A DNA stretch of 64,000 nucleotides from positions 95,814,550 to 95,878,549 of the forward strand of contig CM051456.1 of the NCBI GenBank assembly GCA_028274465.1, written 5' to 3'. A program made the position numbers and the translations under genes. Shown here piece by piece: positions 22,874 through 34,894 of the stretch (position 1 is the first letter of the stretch; every line of letters starts with the position of its first letter). The stretch comes from Plantago ovata. Lineage: Eukaryota > Streptophyta > Magnoliopsida > Lamiales > Plantaginaceae. Under the pieces are notes generated by a model, which saw only the letters and a list, made by a program, of their open reading frames with translations, was not told the origin of the DNA and did not search any database.

Positions 22874-24824
22874 CTTTTCAGACCTAGAGAAGTAAATAAA
22901 TAAAACTGAAATTAAAACTCTAAAATTAATTTCTATGATTACAATCAGCGACTAAATAAACTAGGACTTTAGCTTTATTTAGTTCTCACTATTTTCACAT
23001 ACTCTTGACCCCTATAGAGAGTACGAACGATTATCTTATAATTGTTGTAGTGAGCCAAGATCCATGCTTGCACTATCATAGCCCCAGCTATGGCTGATCA
23101 CTATAATAGTCAAACAGGTAGGTCTCCAAACCAATTGTACAATACAACTCTTGGTTGATCAAAACTATTTTGATCGATGTCCTTAAATTATGCCTGACGC
23201 TATGGCGACTCGACATAATTCAAGTAAGTCATAACCATCACACGGCACCAACAATGGTCCTATGAAAGCAACTTTCTTACGGCAAACAGAGTAAGCACTA
23301 TGGTGCATATTACTCATGAGATTAGTAAGTCCATTTAACCTTCAATTATGATGGGTGACATCATGCGATTTACTCGAGACTTAAATTGGTTGGGGAACCT
23401 TTAAATGGGGTATTTAATCGCTTGACCAAGATCCCTAACATGCATCACATAATGGGTGCCGCCTACCCAAGGCTCATGCAATGCGGTCTAACAAGTAATG
23501 AGTGCCGCCTACTCATACATATCAATTGCGGACTAGCAAGTAATGGGTGCCGCCTACCCATGCATATGACAGATGCGGTCCAGAAACTAATGGGTGCCGC
23601 CTACCCATACAATAAATGCGGACTAACAATATTTAAATACAATATTTAAATAATTAAATTGCTCATGTTGACATACAATACATATGAGACAACCAAGTTG
23701 GAGCATATAAGTAGTTGTGGTGGATCATTATCATTATATGTAAATCAAAATCTAATTTATAAATTCTCTAAGAATTTCCAAAACATTTAAAACAAGTTTT
23801 AATAATAATATAATCTTCCAAAGCATTACATTACTATTAAAATGTAGTTTATAAACTATTTATAAACTAACAAACATGTTACTAAATATTATAAACTAAT
23901 ATTTATGTTTCTAAACATTTTAATCACTTTCCAAAGTATTAATAGGGTTTAAATGTAATTTATAAACCATTTATAAATTAAATAACAAGTTTCTAAAACT
24001 CCAGGGACCTATTTACAATTCGAAGAAAACTGAAATTAAGTTTCTGGGATCAATATGAAAACATTTAACAAATTGTGGGGCAAATCCGCAAGGGACAGAA
24101 GTTCAGGGGCTTGAGCCCCAATAAGACAGAATCTGCCAAATTGGAGGACAAGTCCCTGGAGTTGTCTTCCTTGCTCATTAGCCACCCACCAATTTTCTGA
24201 AAAAGTTCAATTGGATCCCTGTAACCAAACAAAGTTTCCAAAACTTTAATCATCATCTTTAACTTCGAATTGAAGGTCCAAATCATGTTCTAAACATAAT
24301 ACACCACCATAAACGAATTCGCAAGCATCTAATTTTCCCAGAAAAACGAAAATCAAATTTATTTATTTATTTTTTATTTTTTATTTTTTAAACCCGATCG
24401 GGTTGATCGGAACCGACCCAGTCGATTCCGTTCAACCCCATTCTTGCTTGTTTCGTCTTCTCCATGTTTTCACGAATCTATTACACCCAATTTTAGCTTA
24501 GTTTGAATTAAGAACACAAAGCTTGGAAGAAACCCATTAATGGAGTTTCAAGCTCCATGAATCCTAACTCAAACTTTATCTACGAATCTCTAAACTCGAA
24601 TTCGAAGGGTCCAATAGAAAGAGGGCGAAAAATGGAGAAGATTGACATATAGAACCCCTGGAGAGATGAAGAACACGGATAGAGCTCAAACCTTTATCAA
24701 CCACCAACAATGGTGGATGAATAGTAATCCGGAAATAAAACTTAAACCCATATTTACATACATATAATAATCCACAACAACATTAAGTATAAATCATAAA
24801 CGAATATAGTCATGAATCAGCCTA
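22874..24824 (-). other. Element D left copy, 5' untranslated leader
   Basis: About 1.95 kb between the primer site and the gag start, AT-rich, with no supported gene. It contains four stem-loop units at 23453-23607. Short open frames over these units on the other strand are incidental. Confidence 0.75.
23453..23607. repeat. Array of four stem-loops in the D leader (left copy)
   Basis: TGGGT-GCCGCCT-ACCCA occurs at 23453-23469, 23544-23560 and 23591-23607. TGAGT-GCCGCCT-ACTCA occurs at 23499-23515. Spacing is 45-47 bp. Unit 2 changes both arms of the stem so that pairing is kept. The 7-nt loop is invariant. Each unit is followed by (T/A)GCGG(T/A)C. Confidence 0.8.
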
Positions 24825-24836
24825 GCTCTGATACCA
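24825..24836 (-). promoter_or_regulatory. Primer-binding site of D left copy (tRNA-Met type)
   Basis: GCTCTGATACCA on the plus strand, that is TGGTATCAGAGC on the minus strand, one base from the end of the middle LTR. It is the standard initiator tRNA-Met primer site of plant copia elements. Confidence 0.9.
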
Positions 24837-24837
24837 C

Positions 24838-26746
24838 TGTTAGTAAAAGTGAGAAAATTTGCCTCTAAGGCTAAGCAGCGGAAGTTTAAAATTTTAATCT
24901 CACTAAAACTGATATGACTATACTGTTTATTGAACTGGAAGAAAACACTTACGTGTCCTCCAGTAGGTAAGCAAATTGACCGGGTAGCTGTTCCTCAATC
25001 TCCAAAAAAGCCTTGCAATCTCCTCGTCCGGCTGATTGATTTCTTCTTCGTCAGAGATGAAATCTTCTTCAATGGAATCTCCAAGATTGCTCATCAACAG
25101 GTTCCTTGTATCCTTAGACCTCGGTATCCACGGGCAGTGTATCCACCAAGAACGCTAGGATGTTCTTCTGTGTTTTGAGCTTCTGAGAGAAAATTATTTC
25201 TTTCTGACTGTCAGAGAGAATTTTCTACGTTGGAATAGAATAGAATACTTCTTTATATCTTTTCTGATTTAGTCAGTAAGTTGGTTCAGAAAATCACGTA
25301 AGATTTTATCCAAGTAAATCTTATTGATTAGGAGACTCCAAAAGTCATCAGCTAACCAACTAAGAGATAATAACTAATTATCTCAGTCAAAGATAAACTA
25401 GAAGAAAATGAAGAAAAGAAAATAAAAGGGAGAAGAAGAAACAGCCGTGGCTGCTAGCAGCCACGGGCTGGGCCTGGCCCAGCAGCACCATGCTGGGCCA
25501 ATCGGCCCAGCTCTCTTTTCTTCTCTTCTTTCTATTTTCTTTCTTGGACTCTCATTTCAAATTGCGTCCAAATGCATATGTCTTCAATTAATTATTAAAT
25601 CCAATTTAATTCAATTAATTATATTTCTAAAATATATTCCATAAATAATAAATGAATATTAATCTAATTAATAATAACTCTATTATATTTATGTATAATA
25701 ATTTAATATTAATCTAATTAATATTTAATCCAATATACATAGCTCATTTGTAGAAACACCACCTTGAAGTGTGACCCATAGGACCTTGCATATTAAGCAA
25801 CAATCTAATTAAGGTCATAATAAATTCCTAGACAATTTATCAGACAATATTAATATGCAAGGAACGTTTGTGAGGAAAACAAACCACCTGTAGCGTAAGG
25901 TACTTTGATGATACGGCCCCTTCATTCACGAATACTCGAATGAGTCTAGAATATGGTTATGTGTCTATTCTAATAACTCCATTCATGGTCTCTCAATCTT
26001 ATTAGTCGATCTATGAATTATGTCCAAACACCATTTTGACATATTCACATACGGTGGCCACCGGTTTTATGATCGCACTAAATATGAGAAGTGAGTATTC
26101 TCTCCTTGTATCTATTACGGAGGAATGAATCCTATCTTGGCCCAATCACTCACACCATATGCTTCCTAATGTACCCAACGCATGCCGTATCTACCCTACT
26201 TTAAGAGTGCAAGCGTTGCGCATGGTCAAAGTACATTATTCCACATATGATGTAGTATTCGGCCTCAAGTCTAAGGACTACTAACATCACCCTACACACC
26301 GATACTACCACAGACACTTAAATAGCTTTACCAAATGGTTTCTCGGTTGGGCATGCCAACACTCTCCAAAGTGTCCATATGTTCATCATGAATAACCAGG
26401 TTCATTCGTAGCAGTGAGATCTACTACATCCTCGAAGGATCTAATGCAACATATGCTAGCTTCAATCGCATCATTTATATCCCGTATCTCAATGATCTTC
26501 AGCTAGTGGCTTATTTTAGGACTTAATTATTGACACACAAGCTCCCACTAACTTGGTGATTACCTTAAGTCCTTGGGAACATTTTATCGAATAATTCAAA
26601 CAACCAAATAATGTATTCATAAAATGTAATGCCAATTGTATTTAATAATGTATAGATAAATGAACATAAATAAATAACAATAACTGAATGTAATCAAGTA
26701 CATATCGTCCCTATCGTAGGTTGTCTCTAGGACATATATACTTTCA
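24838..26746 (-). repeat. Element D LTR 2 (middle, shared)
   Basis: 1909 bp. It serves as 5' LTR of the left unit and 3' LTR of the right unit. It carries several private substitutions where LTRs 1 and 3 agree, for example TCTTTATATC and TAGCGTAAGG. It has a primer site on its left (24825-24836) and a polypurine tract on its right (26747-26762), the geometry expected of a shared LTR. Confidence 0.92.
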
Positions 26747-26760
26747 ATCTCCCACTTGGC

Positions 26761-29700
26761 CTAGAGCCAATCACCTACGTGTCTAACACCTATGTTCTTG
26801 AAATGTCTAACATGTTTGTCAATGTTCAACACTTTGGTGAAAGAATCTGCCACATTTTCCTCATTGAAAACTCGTTCTATAGATACTTCCCCTCTAGCTA
26901 TCATCTCTCTAATTAGATGATACTTCCTAGGTACATGCTTATTCTTGTTAGTGGATCTTGGTTCCTTTGCTTGTGCAACAGCGCCTTCGTTGTCGCAGTA
27001 GACCGTTATAGGACTACTATTAGGAACTACCCCTAGTTCCTTTAGGAATTCTGAAATCCAGACAGCCTCCTTTGAGGCTTCTGCAGCAGCAATGTACTCG
27101 GATTCGGTCGTAGAATCAGCCAAGGTGGATTGCTTTGAACTCTTCCAAGTGACGGCTCCACCATTGAGTGTAAACACATACCCAGTTTGTGATTTGTAGT
27201 CGTCTGGGTCTGATTGAAAACCGGCATCGACATAACCACTCATTCGCAACTCTTGTTGTCCACCATATACCAGAAAGGAATCTTTAGTTCTTCTAAGATA
27301 CTTAAGAATTGCTTTCACAGCTGTCCAGTGTTTCATACCTGGATTCTGTTGGTGTCGACAAGTACAGCTAAGCGCATATGCCACATCTGGCCTTGTACAA
27401 TTCATGGCATACATGATAGATCCAATAGCTGACGCATATGGGATTCTTTTCATGTGTTCGATTTCCTCATCTGTAGAAGGACTATCCTTCGAGGTGAGAG
27501 CAACGCCATGTCTAGCTGGTAAGAAACCTTTATTGGATCCATCCATATTAAAGCGTTTCACTATTTTGTCGACATATGTGGACTGTGACAACCCTAACAA
27601 TCTTCGGGATCTATCCCTATGGATTTTGATTCCAAGAATGTAACAGGCTTCACCTAAGTCTTTCATCGAGAAAGTCTTAGATAACCACTCCTTTGTGGAT
27701 CGTAACATTTGGACATTGTTTCCCATGATTAATATGTCATCAACATATATAACCATGAAAACAATTCCAGCATCGCTGCGTTTAACATAAACGCATGGAT
27801 CTTCCGCACATCTGATGTAGTCAAACGATTTGACTGCCTCATCAAAGCGAATATTCCAACTCCTTGAGGCTTGCTTTAGTCCATAAATGGATCTCTTTAG
27901 CTTGCAAACTAATTTGGGATTTGACTTAGATGTAAAGCCTTCAGGTTGTATCATATACACCTCTTCCTCGAGATTTCCGTTAAGGAAAGCAGTTTTCACA
28001 TCCATTTGCCAAATCTCATAATCATAGTATGTTGCTATAGCAAGTAAAATTTGAATAGACTTAAGCTTGGCTACTGGTGAAAAGGTTTCGTCATAATCGA
28101 TACCATATCGTTGACTATAACCTTTCGCCACCAGCCTAGCCTTGTATGTCTGTATGTTGCCATCAGCATCTGTTTTCCTCTTGAAAACCCATTTGCAACC
28201 GATAGGTCTAACCCCTTCTGGTGCATCAACCAAGTCCCATACTTGATTCTCATACATTGAGTCTATTTCGGATTTCATGGCTTCTTGCCACCTTCTTGAA
28301 TCAATGTCCAACATTGCTTCTTTGTAAGTCTTAGGGTCATCTTTGTGAGATAAATCAAGTTCAAACTTGTCATCCTCCAAGAGTAAACTTATCTTCTTGG
28401 AAGCTCTCACTTCTAACCTTTTAGACCGACGGAGTGCGGGTTTGTTTGGTTGTGCTGGCTGTATATTCTGATTGTGAGATGGTTCAACTTGTTCAATCTG
28501 TTGAACAGTTGAAGGCGGGTCAGATGCAATAGTTGCACGTGATTCAGGTGCAACGGTTGCAACTGTATCCTGGGGAGTTGGTTCTGACATGACCTGTTGA
28601 ACCGTTCCAGTCGGTTCGGTCAATGTCGGCTCGGTAGGGGCATTTTGGGAATTAGTCAAATTTCCTAAAATGCTCCCACTGGCTGGCAGATATCTTCCCA
28701 GAGATGTGCTCGAGCCATAAGATCCTCCTTGAGCTCCCACTGAATCATTGTCATAACTATTTGACAATTCATTAACCTCAATGTTATTTTCTTGTTCTTG
28801 GATCTCCTCGAGTTCTATCTCATTTCTACTATGTTGCTTGAAGACATAATCATCTTCCAGAAAAGCAGCCTGTCTGAAAACAATGATGTTATGTTCCTCA
28901 GGCAGATAGAAGTAGTAACCCTTGGTTTCCTTAGGATATCCAATAAAATAACATTTCTCACTTCTGGGTTCCAGTTTCCCTACGAGCATTATTTTCACAT
29001 ATGCTGAACAACCCCAGGCATGCATATGTGAAAGACTTGGCTTCTTGCCATACCATAACTCATATGGTGTTTTCTCGACTGATTTGGATGGAACCCTATT
29101 CAGAATATATATTGAGTCTAGTAACGCGTATCCCCATAAGAAGATTGGAAGAGTTGTGAAATTCATCATGGATCTTACCATGTCTAACAAAGTTCGATTT
29201 CTCCTCTCAGAAACACCATTCATTTGTGGTGTTCCTGGTGGAGTCCATTGTGATTGAATTCCATTAAGCTTTAAGTAATCCAAGAATTCCTTACTTAAGT
29301 ATTCTCCTCCTCGATCTGATCGAAGAGTCTTAATACTTCTTTCAAGTTGTTTCTCTACTTCAACCTTATATTCTTTGAATTTCTCAAAAGCTTCAGATTT
29401 GTGTTTCATAAGATACACATAGCCAAATCTAGAGAAATCATCGGTAAAGGTTATGAAGTAAGAATACCCACCCCTAGCTTGAGTTTTAAAGGGTCCACAC
29501 ACATCAGAGTGAACTAACTCAAGTACTTGTTTAGCACGAGTACCCTTTCCGGAAAAAGGTTTCTTGATAATTTTTCCTTTAAGACATGATTCACAATTCC
29601 CATATGATTCAAAATCAAATGGTGCTAAATAGTCTAACTTTCTTAACCTTGCAATTCTTGTCTCATTAATGTGACCAAGTCTACAATGCCACAAGTAAGT

Positions 29701-31020
29701 GATATTTCTTGAATTATCAAGCTTTGGTCGTTTGTTTTGTATATGAAATAAATTATGTCTACATTCAAGTAAGTACAAACCATTCATAAGAGGAGCATTT
29801 CCAACATCAATACCATTATGAAAAAAATAACAATTATTATTGGCAAAACGGAAGGAAAACCCTTCATTGTCTAACATAGGAATGGAAATAATGTTTCTTA
29901 CAATAGAAGGAACGAAATAACAATTATTCAGTTCTAAAACAAAACCCGAGGGTAAATTTAATCTATAAGTTCCAACACGTAGGGCAGCAACGGACGATCC
30001 ATTTCCTACGCGTAGATCAATTTCCCTTGGTCTAACCTGTCGGCTATCAATGAGCCCCTGCAAATTGTTACAAATGTGTGAGCCACAAGCAGTATCTAAT
30101 ACCCAACAATTCGAGTTTTGTGTAGACATATTTATCTCAATGACAAACATACCTTGATGGGAGCCAGATGCACCATGCGTGGTCACAACTCCATCAGCAA
30201 TTGCCTTTGGGCAATCTCTCTTCCAGTGGCCTTTCTGCTTGCAGTAAAGACACGTATCCTTCTCCATGTTCACCACCTTCTTCTGATTTCCAGCCTTACG
30301 CTTAAAAACCTTAGCCTTAGGTCCAATCTTTGGCTTCATGGTTTGCTTAGTCTTACCCTTTGAGCCATAGCCCTTAGGGTGAGCCTTCGCAGATGATCCA
30401 ACCAACATAACAGACTTCTTCTTAGGTTGAGCCTGTTCATAGGTCTTAAGCATATTGTGGATTTCAGGAAGTGTAGCATCTTTGGCATTCATATTGTAAT
30501 TCATGATGAATGTGGAATATGAATCCGGCAATGATTGAAGGATGATGATGACTGAAACACGGTTCTCAAATTTGATTCCAGCAGTTGCCAGTTTCTCAAT
30601 GAGTCCAATCATCTTGAGCACGTGTTCAGATACATTTCCTCCTTCAGACATCCTCATTTTGAAGATTTCTCTAAGAAGATCAAATTCAACACTCTTAGAA
30701 ACAGTTCCAAAGAGGCTTTTGAGGTGCACGAGCATTTCATATGGCATCATGTTTTCATGTTGCCTTTGCAGCTCCATAGTCATTGCAGCTAGCATAACAC
30801 ACTGTGCATTAGCAGCATCATCTTTGTGCTTCTGGTGAGCAACTTTGTCAAACTTAGCAAGCTCAACAGCAGCAGTAGGAGGAGTGGGGATTGGTTCGTC
30901 CAAGACGTACTCAATTTTCTCTTGCCTAAGCACCAAACGAATGTTACGGATCCAATCCATGAAGTTTGGACCAGTAAGAGTGCATTTCTCCAAGATCATT
31001 CTTATGGATAAATTGGCCAT
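26761..31020 (-). CDS. Element D right copy gag-pol polyprotein, intact
   Basis: One open frame of 1419 residues. Gag occupies about residues 1-250. A zinc knuckle CLYCKQKGHWKRDC is at 257-270. The protease has WVLDTACGSH, with the catalytic Asp at 309. Integrase has its HHCC site at H445, H450, C476 and C479 and its D,D35E triad at D506, D569 and E605. A variable Glu/Pro/Gln-rich linker covers about 730-870. RT carries [19 protein letters not shown] and YVDD at 1092-1095. RNase H with TESEYIAAAEA and YCDNEGAVAQAK leads to the end. All catalytic residues I can check are present. The domain order integrase before RT defines Ty1/copia, and the RT and RNase H text resembles the Angela/Tork group. 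The proteins would form a cytoplasmic particle, copy the RNA and integrate the cDNA. With near-identical LTRs this copy looks potentially active. Confidence 0.95.
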   Translation of the reverse strand: MANLSIRMILEKCTLTGPNFMDWIRNIRLVLRQEKIEYVLDEPIPTPPTAAVELAKFDKVAHQKHKDDAANAQCVMLAAMTMELQRQHENMMPYEMLVHLKSLFGTVSKSVEFDLLREIFKMRMSEGGNVSEHVLKMIGLIEKLATAGIKFENRVSVIIILQSLPDSYSTFIMNYNMNAKDATLPEIHNMLKTYEQAQPKKKSVMLVGSSAKAHPKGYGSKGKTKQTMKPKIGPKAKVFKRKAGNQKKVVNMEKDTCLYCKQKGHWKRDCPKAIADGVVTTHGASGSHQGMFVIEINMSTQNSNCWVLDTACGSHICNNLQGLIDSRQVRPREIDLRVGNGSSVAALRVGTYRLNLPSGFVLELNNCYFVPSIVRNIISIPMLDNEGFSFRFANNNCYFFHNGIDVGNAPLMNGLYLLECRHNLFHIQNKRPKLDNSRNITYLWHCRLGHINETRIARLRKLDYLAPFDFESYGNCESCLKGKIIKKPFSGKGTRAKQVLELVHSDVCGPFKTQARGGYSYFITFTDDFSRFGYVYLMKHKSEAFEKFKEYKVEVEKQLERSIKTLRSDRGGEYLSKEFLDYLKLNGIQSQWTPPGTPQMNGVSERRNRTLLDMVRSMMNFTTLPIFLWGYALLDSIYILNRVPSKSVEKTPYELWYGKKPSLSHMHAWGCSAYVKIMLVGKLEPRSEKCYFIGYPKETKGYYFYLPEEHNIIVFRQAAFLEDDYVFKQHSRNEIELEEIQEQENNIEVNELSNSYDNDSVGAQGGSYGSSTSLGRYLPASGSILGNLTNSQNAPTEPTLTEPTGTVQQVMSEPTPQDTVATVAPESRATIASDPPSTVQQIEQVEPSHNQNIQPAQPNKPALRRSKRLEVRASKKISLLLEDDKFELDLSHKDDPKTYKEAMLDIDSRRWQEAMKSEIDSMYENQVWDLVDAPEGVRPIGCKWVFKRKTDADGNIQTYKARLVAKGYSQRYGIDYDETFSPVAKLKSIQILLAIATYYDYEIWQMDVKTAFLNGNLEEEVYMIQPEGFTSKSNPKLVCKLKRSIYGLKQASRSWNIRFDEAVKSFDYIRCAEDPCVYVKRSDAGIVFMVIYVDDILIMGNNVQMLRSTKEWLSKTFSMKDLGEACYILGIKIHRDRSRRLLGLSQSTYVDKIVKRFNMDGSNKGFLPARHGVALTSKDSPSTDEEIEHMKRIPYASAIGSIMYAMNCTRPDVAYALSCTCRHQQNPGMKHWTAVKAILKYLRRTKDSFLVYGGQQELRMSGYVDAGFQSDPDDYKSQTGYVFTLNGGAVTWKSSKQSTLADSTTESEYIAAAEASKEAVWISEFLKELGVVPNSSPITVYCDNEGAVAQAKEPRSTNKNKHVPRKYHLIREMIARGEVSIERVFNEENVADSFTKVLNIDKHVRHFKNIGVRHVGDWL

Positions 31021-32971
31021 CTTTTCAGACCTAGAGAAGTAAATAAATAAAACTGAAATTAAAACTCTAAAATTAATTTCTATGATTACAATCAGCGACT
31101 AAATAAACTAGGACTTTAGCTTTATTTAGTTCTCACTATTTTCACATACTCTTGACCCCTATAGAGAGTACGAACGATTATCTTATAATTGTTGTAGTGA
31201 GCCAAGATCCATGCTTGCACTATCATAGCCCCAGCTATGGCTGATCACTATAATAGTCAAACAGGTAGGTCTCCAAACCAATTGTACAATACAACTCTTG
31301 GTTGATCAAAACTATTTTGATCGATGTCCTTAAATTATGCCTGACGCTATGGCGACTCGACATAATTCAAGTAAGTCATAACCATCACACGGCACCAACA
31401 ATGGTCCTATGAAAGCAACTTTCTTACGGCAAACAGAGTAAGCACTATGGTGCATATTACTCATGAGATTAGTAAGTCCATTTAACCTTCAATTATGATG
31501 GGTGACATCATGCGATTTACTCGAGACTTAAATTGGTTGGGGAACCTTTAAATGGGGTATTTAATCGCTTGACCAAGATCCCTAACATGCATCACATAAT
31601 GGGTGCCGCCTACCCAAGGCTCATGCAATGCGGTCTAACAAGTAATGAGTGCCGCCTACTCATACATATCAATTGCGGACTAGCAAGTAATGGGTGCCGC
31701 CTACCCATGCATATGACAGATGCGGTCCAGAAACTAATGGGTGCCGCCTACCCATACAATAAATGCGGACTAACAATATTTAAATACAATATTTAAATAA
31801 TTAAATTGCTCATGTTGACATACAATACATATGAGACAACCAAGTTGGAGCATATAAGTAGTTGTGGTGGATCATTATCATTATATGTAAATCAAAATCT
31901 AATTTATAAATTCTCTAAGAATTTCCAAAACATTTAAAACAAGTTTTAATAATAATATAATCTTCCAAAGCATTACATTACTATTAAAATGTAGTTTATA
32001 AACTATTTATAAACTAACAAACATGTTACTAAATATTATAAACTAATATTTATGTTTCTAAACATTTTAATCACTTTCCAAAGTATTAATAGGGTTTAAA
32101 TGTAATTTATAAACCATTTATAAATTAAATAACAAGTTTCTAAAACTCCAGGGACCTATTTACAATTCGAAGAAAACTGAAATTAAGTTTCTGGGATCAA
32201 TATGAAAACATTTAACAAATTGTGGGGCAAATCCGCAAGGGACAGAAGTTCAGGGGCTTGAGCCCCAATAAGACAGAATCTGCCAAATTGGAGGACAAGT
32301 CCCTGGAGTTGTCTTCCTTGCTCATTAGCCACCCACCAATTTTCTGAAAAAGTTCAATTGGATCCCTATAACCAAACAAAGTTTCCAAAACTTTAATCAT
32401 CATCTTTAACTTCGAATTGAAGGTCCAAATCATGTTCTAAACATAATACACCACCATAAACGAATTCGCAAGCATCTAATTTTCCCAGAAAAACGAAAAT
32501 CAAATTTATTTATTTATTTTTTATTTTTTATTTTTTAAAACCGATCGGGTTGATCGGAACCGACCCAGTCGATTCCGTTCAACCCCATTCTTGCTTGTTT
32601 CGTCTTCTCCATGTTTTCACGAATCTATTACACCCAATTTTAGCTTAGTTTGAATTAAGAACACAAAGCTTGGAAGAAACCCATTAATGGAGTTTCAAGC
32701 TCCATGAATCTTAACTCAAACTTTATCTACGAATCGCTAAACTCGAATTCGAAGGGTCCAATAGAAAGAGGGCGAAAAATGGAGAAGATTGACATATAGA
32801 ACCCCTGGAGAGATGAAGAACACGGATAGAGCTCAAAGCTTTATCAACCACCAACAATGGTGGATGAATAGTAATCCGGAAATAAAACTTAAACCCATAT
32901 TTACATACATATAATAATCCACAACAACATTAAGTATAAATCATAAACGAATATAGTCATGAATCAGCCTA
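31021..32971 (-). other. Element D right copy, 5' untranslated leader
   Basis: Nearly identical to 22874-24824. It carries the same four stem-loops at 31600-31616, 31646-31662, 31691-31707 and 31738-31754. No gene is supported. Confidence 0.75.
31600..31754. repeat. Array of four stem-loops in the D leader (right copy)
   Basis: Same sequences and spacing as in the left copy, including the compensated second unit (TGAGT...ACTCA). Confidence 0.8.
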
Positions 32972-32983
32972 GCTCTGATACCA
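32972..32983 (-). promoter_or_regulatory. Primer-binding site of D right copy (tRNA-Met type)
   Basis: GCTCTGATACCA on the plus strand, one base from the LTR 3 boundary. Confidence 0.9.
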
Positions 32984-32984
32984 C

Positions 32985-34894
32985 TGTTAGTAAAAGTGAG
33001 AAAATTTGCCTCTAAGGCTAAGCAGCGGAAGTTTAAAATTTTAATCTCACTAAAACTGATATGACTATACTGTTTATTGAACTGGAAGAAATCACTTACG
33101 TGTCCTCCAGTAGGTAAGCAAATTGACCGGGTAGCTGTTCCTCAATCTCCAAAAAAGCCTTGCAATCTCCTCGTCCGGCTGGTTGATTTCTTCTTCGTCA
33201 GAGATAAAATCTTCTTCAATGGAATCTCCAAGATTGCTCATCAACAGGTTCCTTGTATCCTTAGACCTCGATATCCACGGGCAGTGTATCCACCAAGAAC
33301 GCTAGGATGTTCTTCTGTGTTTTGAGCTTCTGAGAGAAAATTATTTCTTTCTGACTGTCAGAGAGAATTTTCTACGTTGGAATAGAATAGAATACTTCTT
33401 TCTATCTTTTCTGATTTAGTCAGTAAGTTGGTTCAGAAAATCACGTAAGATTTTTATCCAAGTAAATCTTACTGATTAGGAGACTCCAAAAGTCATCAGC
33501 TAACCAACTAAGAGATAATAACTAATTATCTCAGTCAAAGATAAACTAGAAGAAAATGAAGAAAAGAAAATAAAAGGGAGAAGAAGAAAGAGCCGTGGCT
33601 GCTAGCAGCCACGGGCTGGGCCTGGCCCAGCAGCACCATGCTGGGCCAATCGGCCCAGCTCTCTTTTCTTCTCTTCTTTCTATTTTCTTTCTTGGACTCT
33701 CATTTCAAATTGCGTCCAAATGCATATGTCTTCAATTAATTATTAAATCCAATTTAATTCAATTAATTATATTTCTAAAATATATTCCATAAATAATAAA
33801 TGAATATTAATCTAATTAATAATAACTCTATTATATTTATGTATAATAATTTAATATTAATCTAATTAATATTTAATCCAATATACATAGCTCATTTGTA
33901 GAAACACCACCTTGAAGTGTGACCCATAGGGCCTTGCATATTAAGCAACAATCTAATTAAGGTCATAATAAATTCCTAGACAATTTATCAGACAATATTA
34001 ATATGCAAGGAACGTTTGTGAGGAAAACAAACCACCTGTAGCGTAGGGTACTTTGATGATACGGCCCCTTCATTCACGAATACTCGAATGAGTCTAGAAT
34101 ATGGTTATGTGTCTATTCTAATAACTCCATTCATGGTCTCTCAATCTTATTAGTCGATCTATGAATTATGTCCAAACACCATTTTGACATATTCACATAC
34201 GGTGGCCACCGGTTTTATGATCGCACTAAATATGAGAAGTGAGTATTCTCTCCTTGTATCTATTACGGAGGAATGAATCCTATCTTGGCCCAATCACTCA
34301 CACCATATGCTTCCTAATGTACCCAACGCATGCCGTATCTACCCTACTTTAAGAGTGCAAGCGTTGCGCATGGTCAAAGTACATTATTCCACATATGATG
34401 TAGTATTGGCCTCAAGTCTAAGGACTACTAACATCAGCCTACACACCGATACTACCACAGACACTTAAATAGCTTTACCAAATGGTTTCTCGGTTGGGCA
34501 TGCCAACACTCTCCAAAAGTGTCCATATGTTCATCATGAATAACCAGGTTCATTCGTAGCAGTGAGATCTACTACATCCTCGAAGGATCTAATGCAACAT
34601 ATGCTAGCTTCAATCGCATCATTGATATCCCGTATCTCAATGATCTTCAGCTAGTGGCTTATTTTAGGACTTAATTATTGACACACAAGCTCCCACTAAC
34701 TTGGTGATTACCTTAAGTCCTTGGGAATATTTTATCGAATAATTCAAACAACCAAATAATGTATTCATAAAATGTAATGCCAATTGTATTTAATAATGTA
34801 TAGATAAATGAACATAAATAAATAACAATAACTGAATGTAATCAAGTACATATCGTCCCTATCGTAGGTTGTCTCTAGGACATATATACTTTCA
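32985..34894 (-). repeat. Element D LTR 3 (outer 5' LTR)
   Basis: 1910 bp. It would drive transcription of the intact right unit leftward. It contains the 22-bp perfect palindrome at 33593-33614 and the full GC-rich inverted-repeat cluster. It is followed by the CTTCT duplication (34895-34899), after which the element A protease frame resumes. Confidence 0.92.

Larger units (their letters stand above)
16703..34894 (-). mobile_element. Element D: tandem Ty1/copia retrotransposon (Angela/Tork-like), LTR-internal-LTR-internal-LTR
   Basis: Three LTRs (16703-18601, 24838-26746, 32985-34894) alternate with two nearly identical internal regions (18602-24837, 26747-32984). The repeat period is 8135-8147 bp. 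Only one 5-bp duplication, CTTCT, flanks the whole 18.2 kb, so it is one locus and not two independent insertions. Both units are on the minus strand. Each has a tRNA-Met primer site, a leader of about 1.95 kb and one gag-pol frame. The right unit is intact; the left unit carries a 2-bp deletion. The insertion splits the protease-RT linker of element A. Confidence 0.92.

Noticed and set aside
23451-23610. Short regularly spaced repeats that could suggest a CRISPR array
   Set aside because: Only four units with short spacers in a plant retrotransposon leader, imperfect repeats, no cas genes. They are stem-loops of element D.
24825-24836. tRNA-like sequence GCTCTGATACCA (also at 8, 251, 32972 and 59162)
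   Set aside because: Only the 12-13 bases complementary to the tRNA-Met 3' end are present, each next to an LTR, so they are primer sites and not tRNA genes.
18602-32984. Two independent copia insertions
   Set aside because: No target duplication at the middle LTR, and one duplication shared by the outer LTRs.
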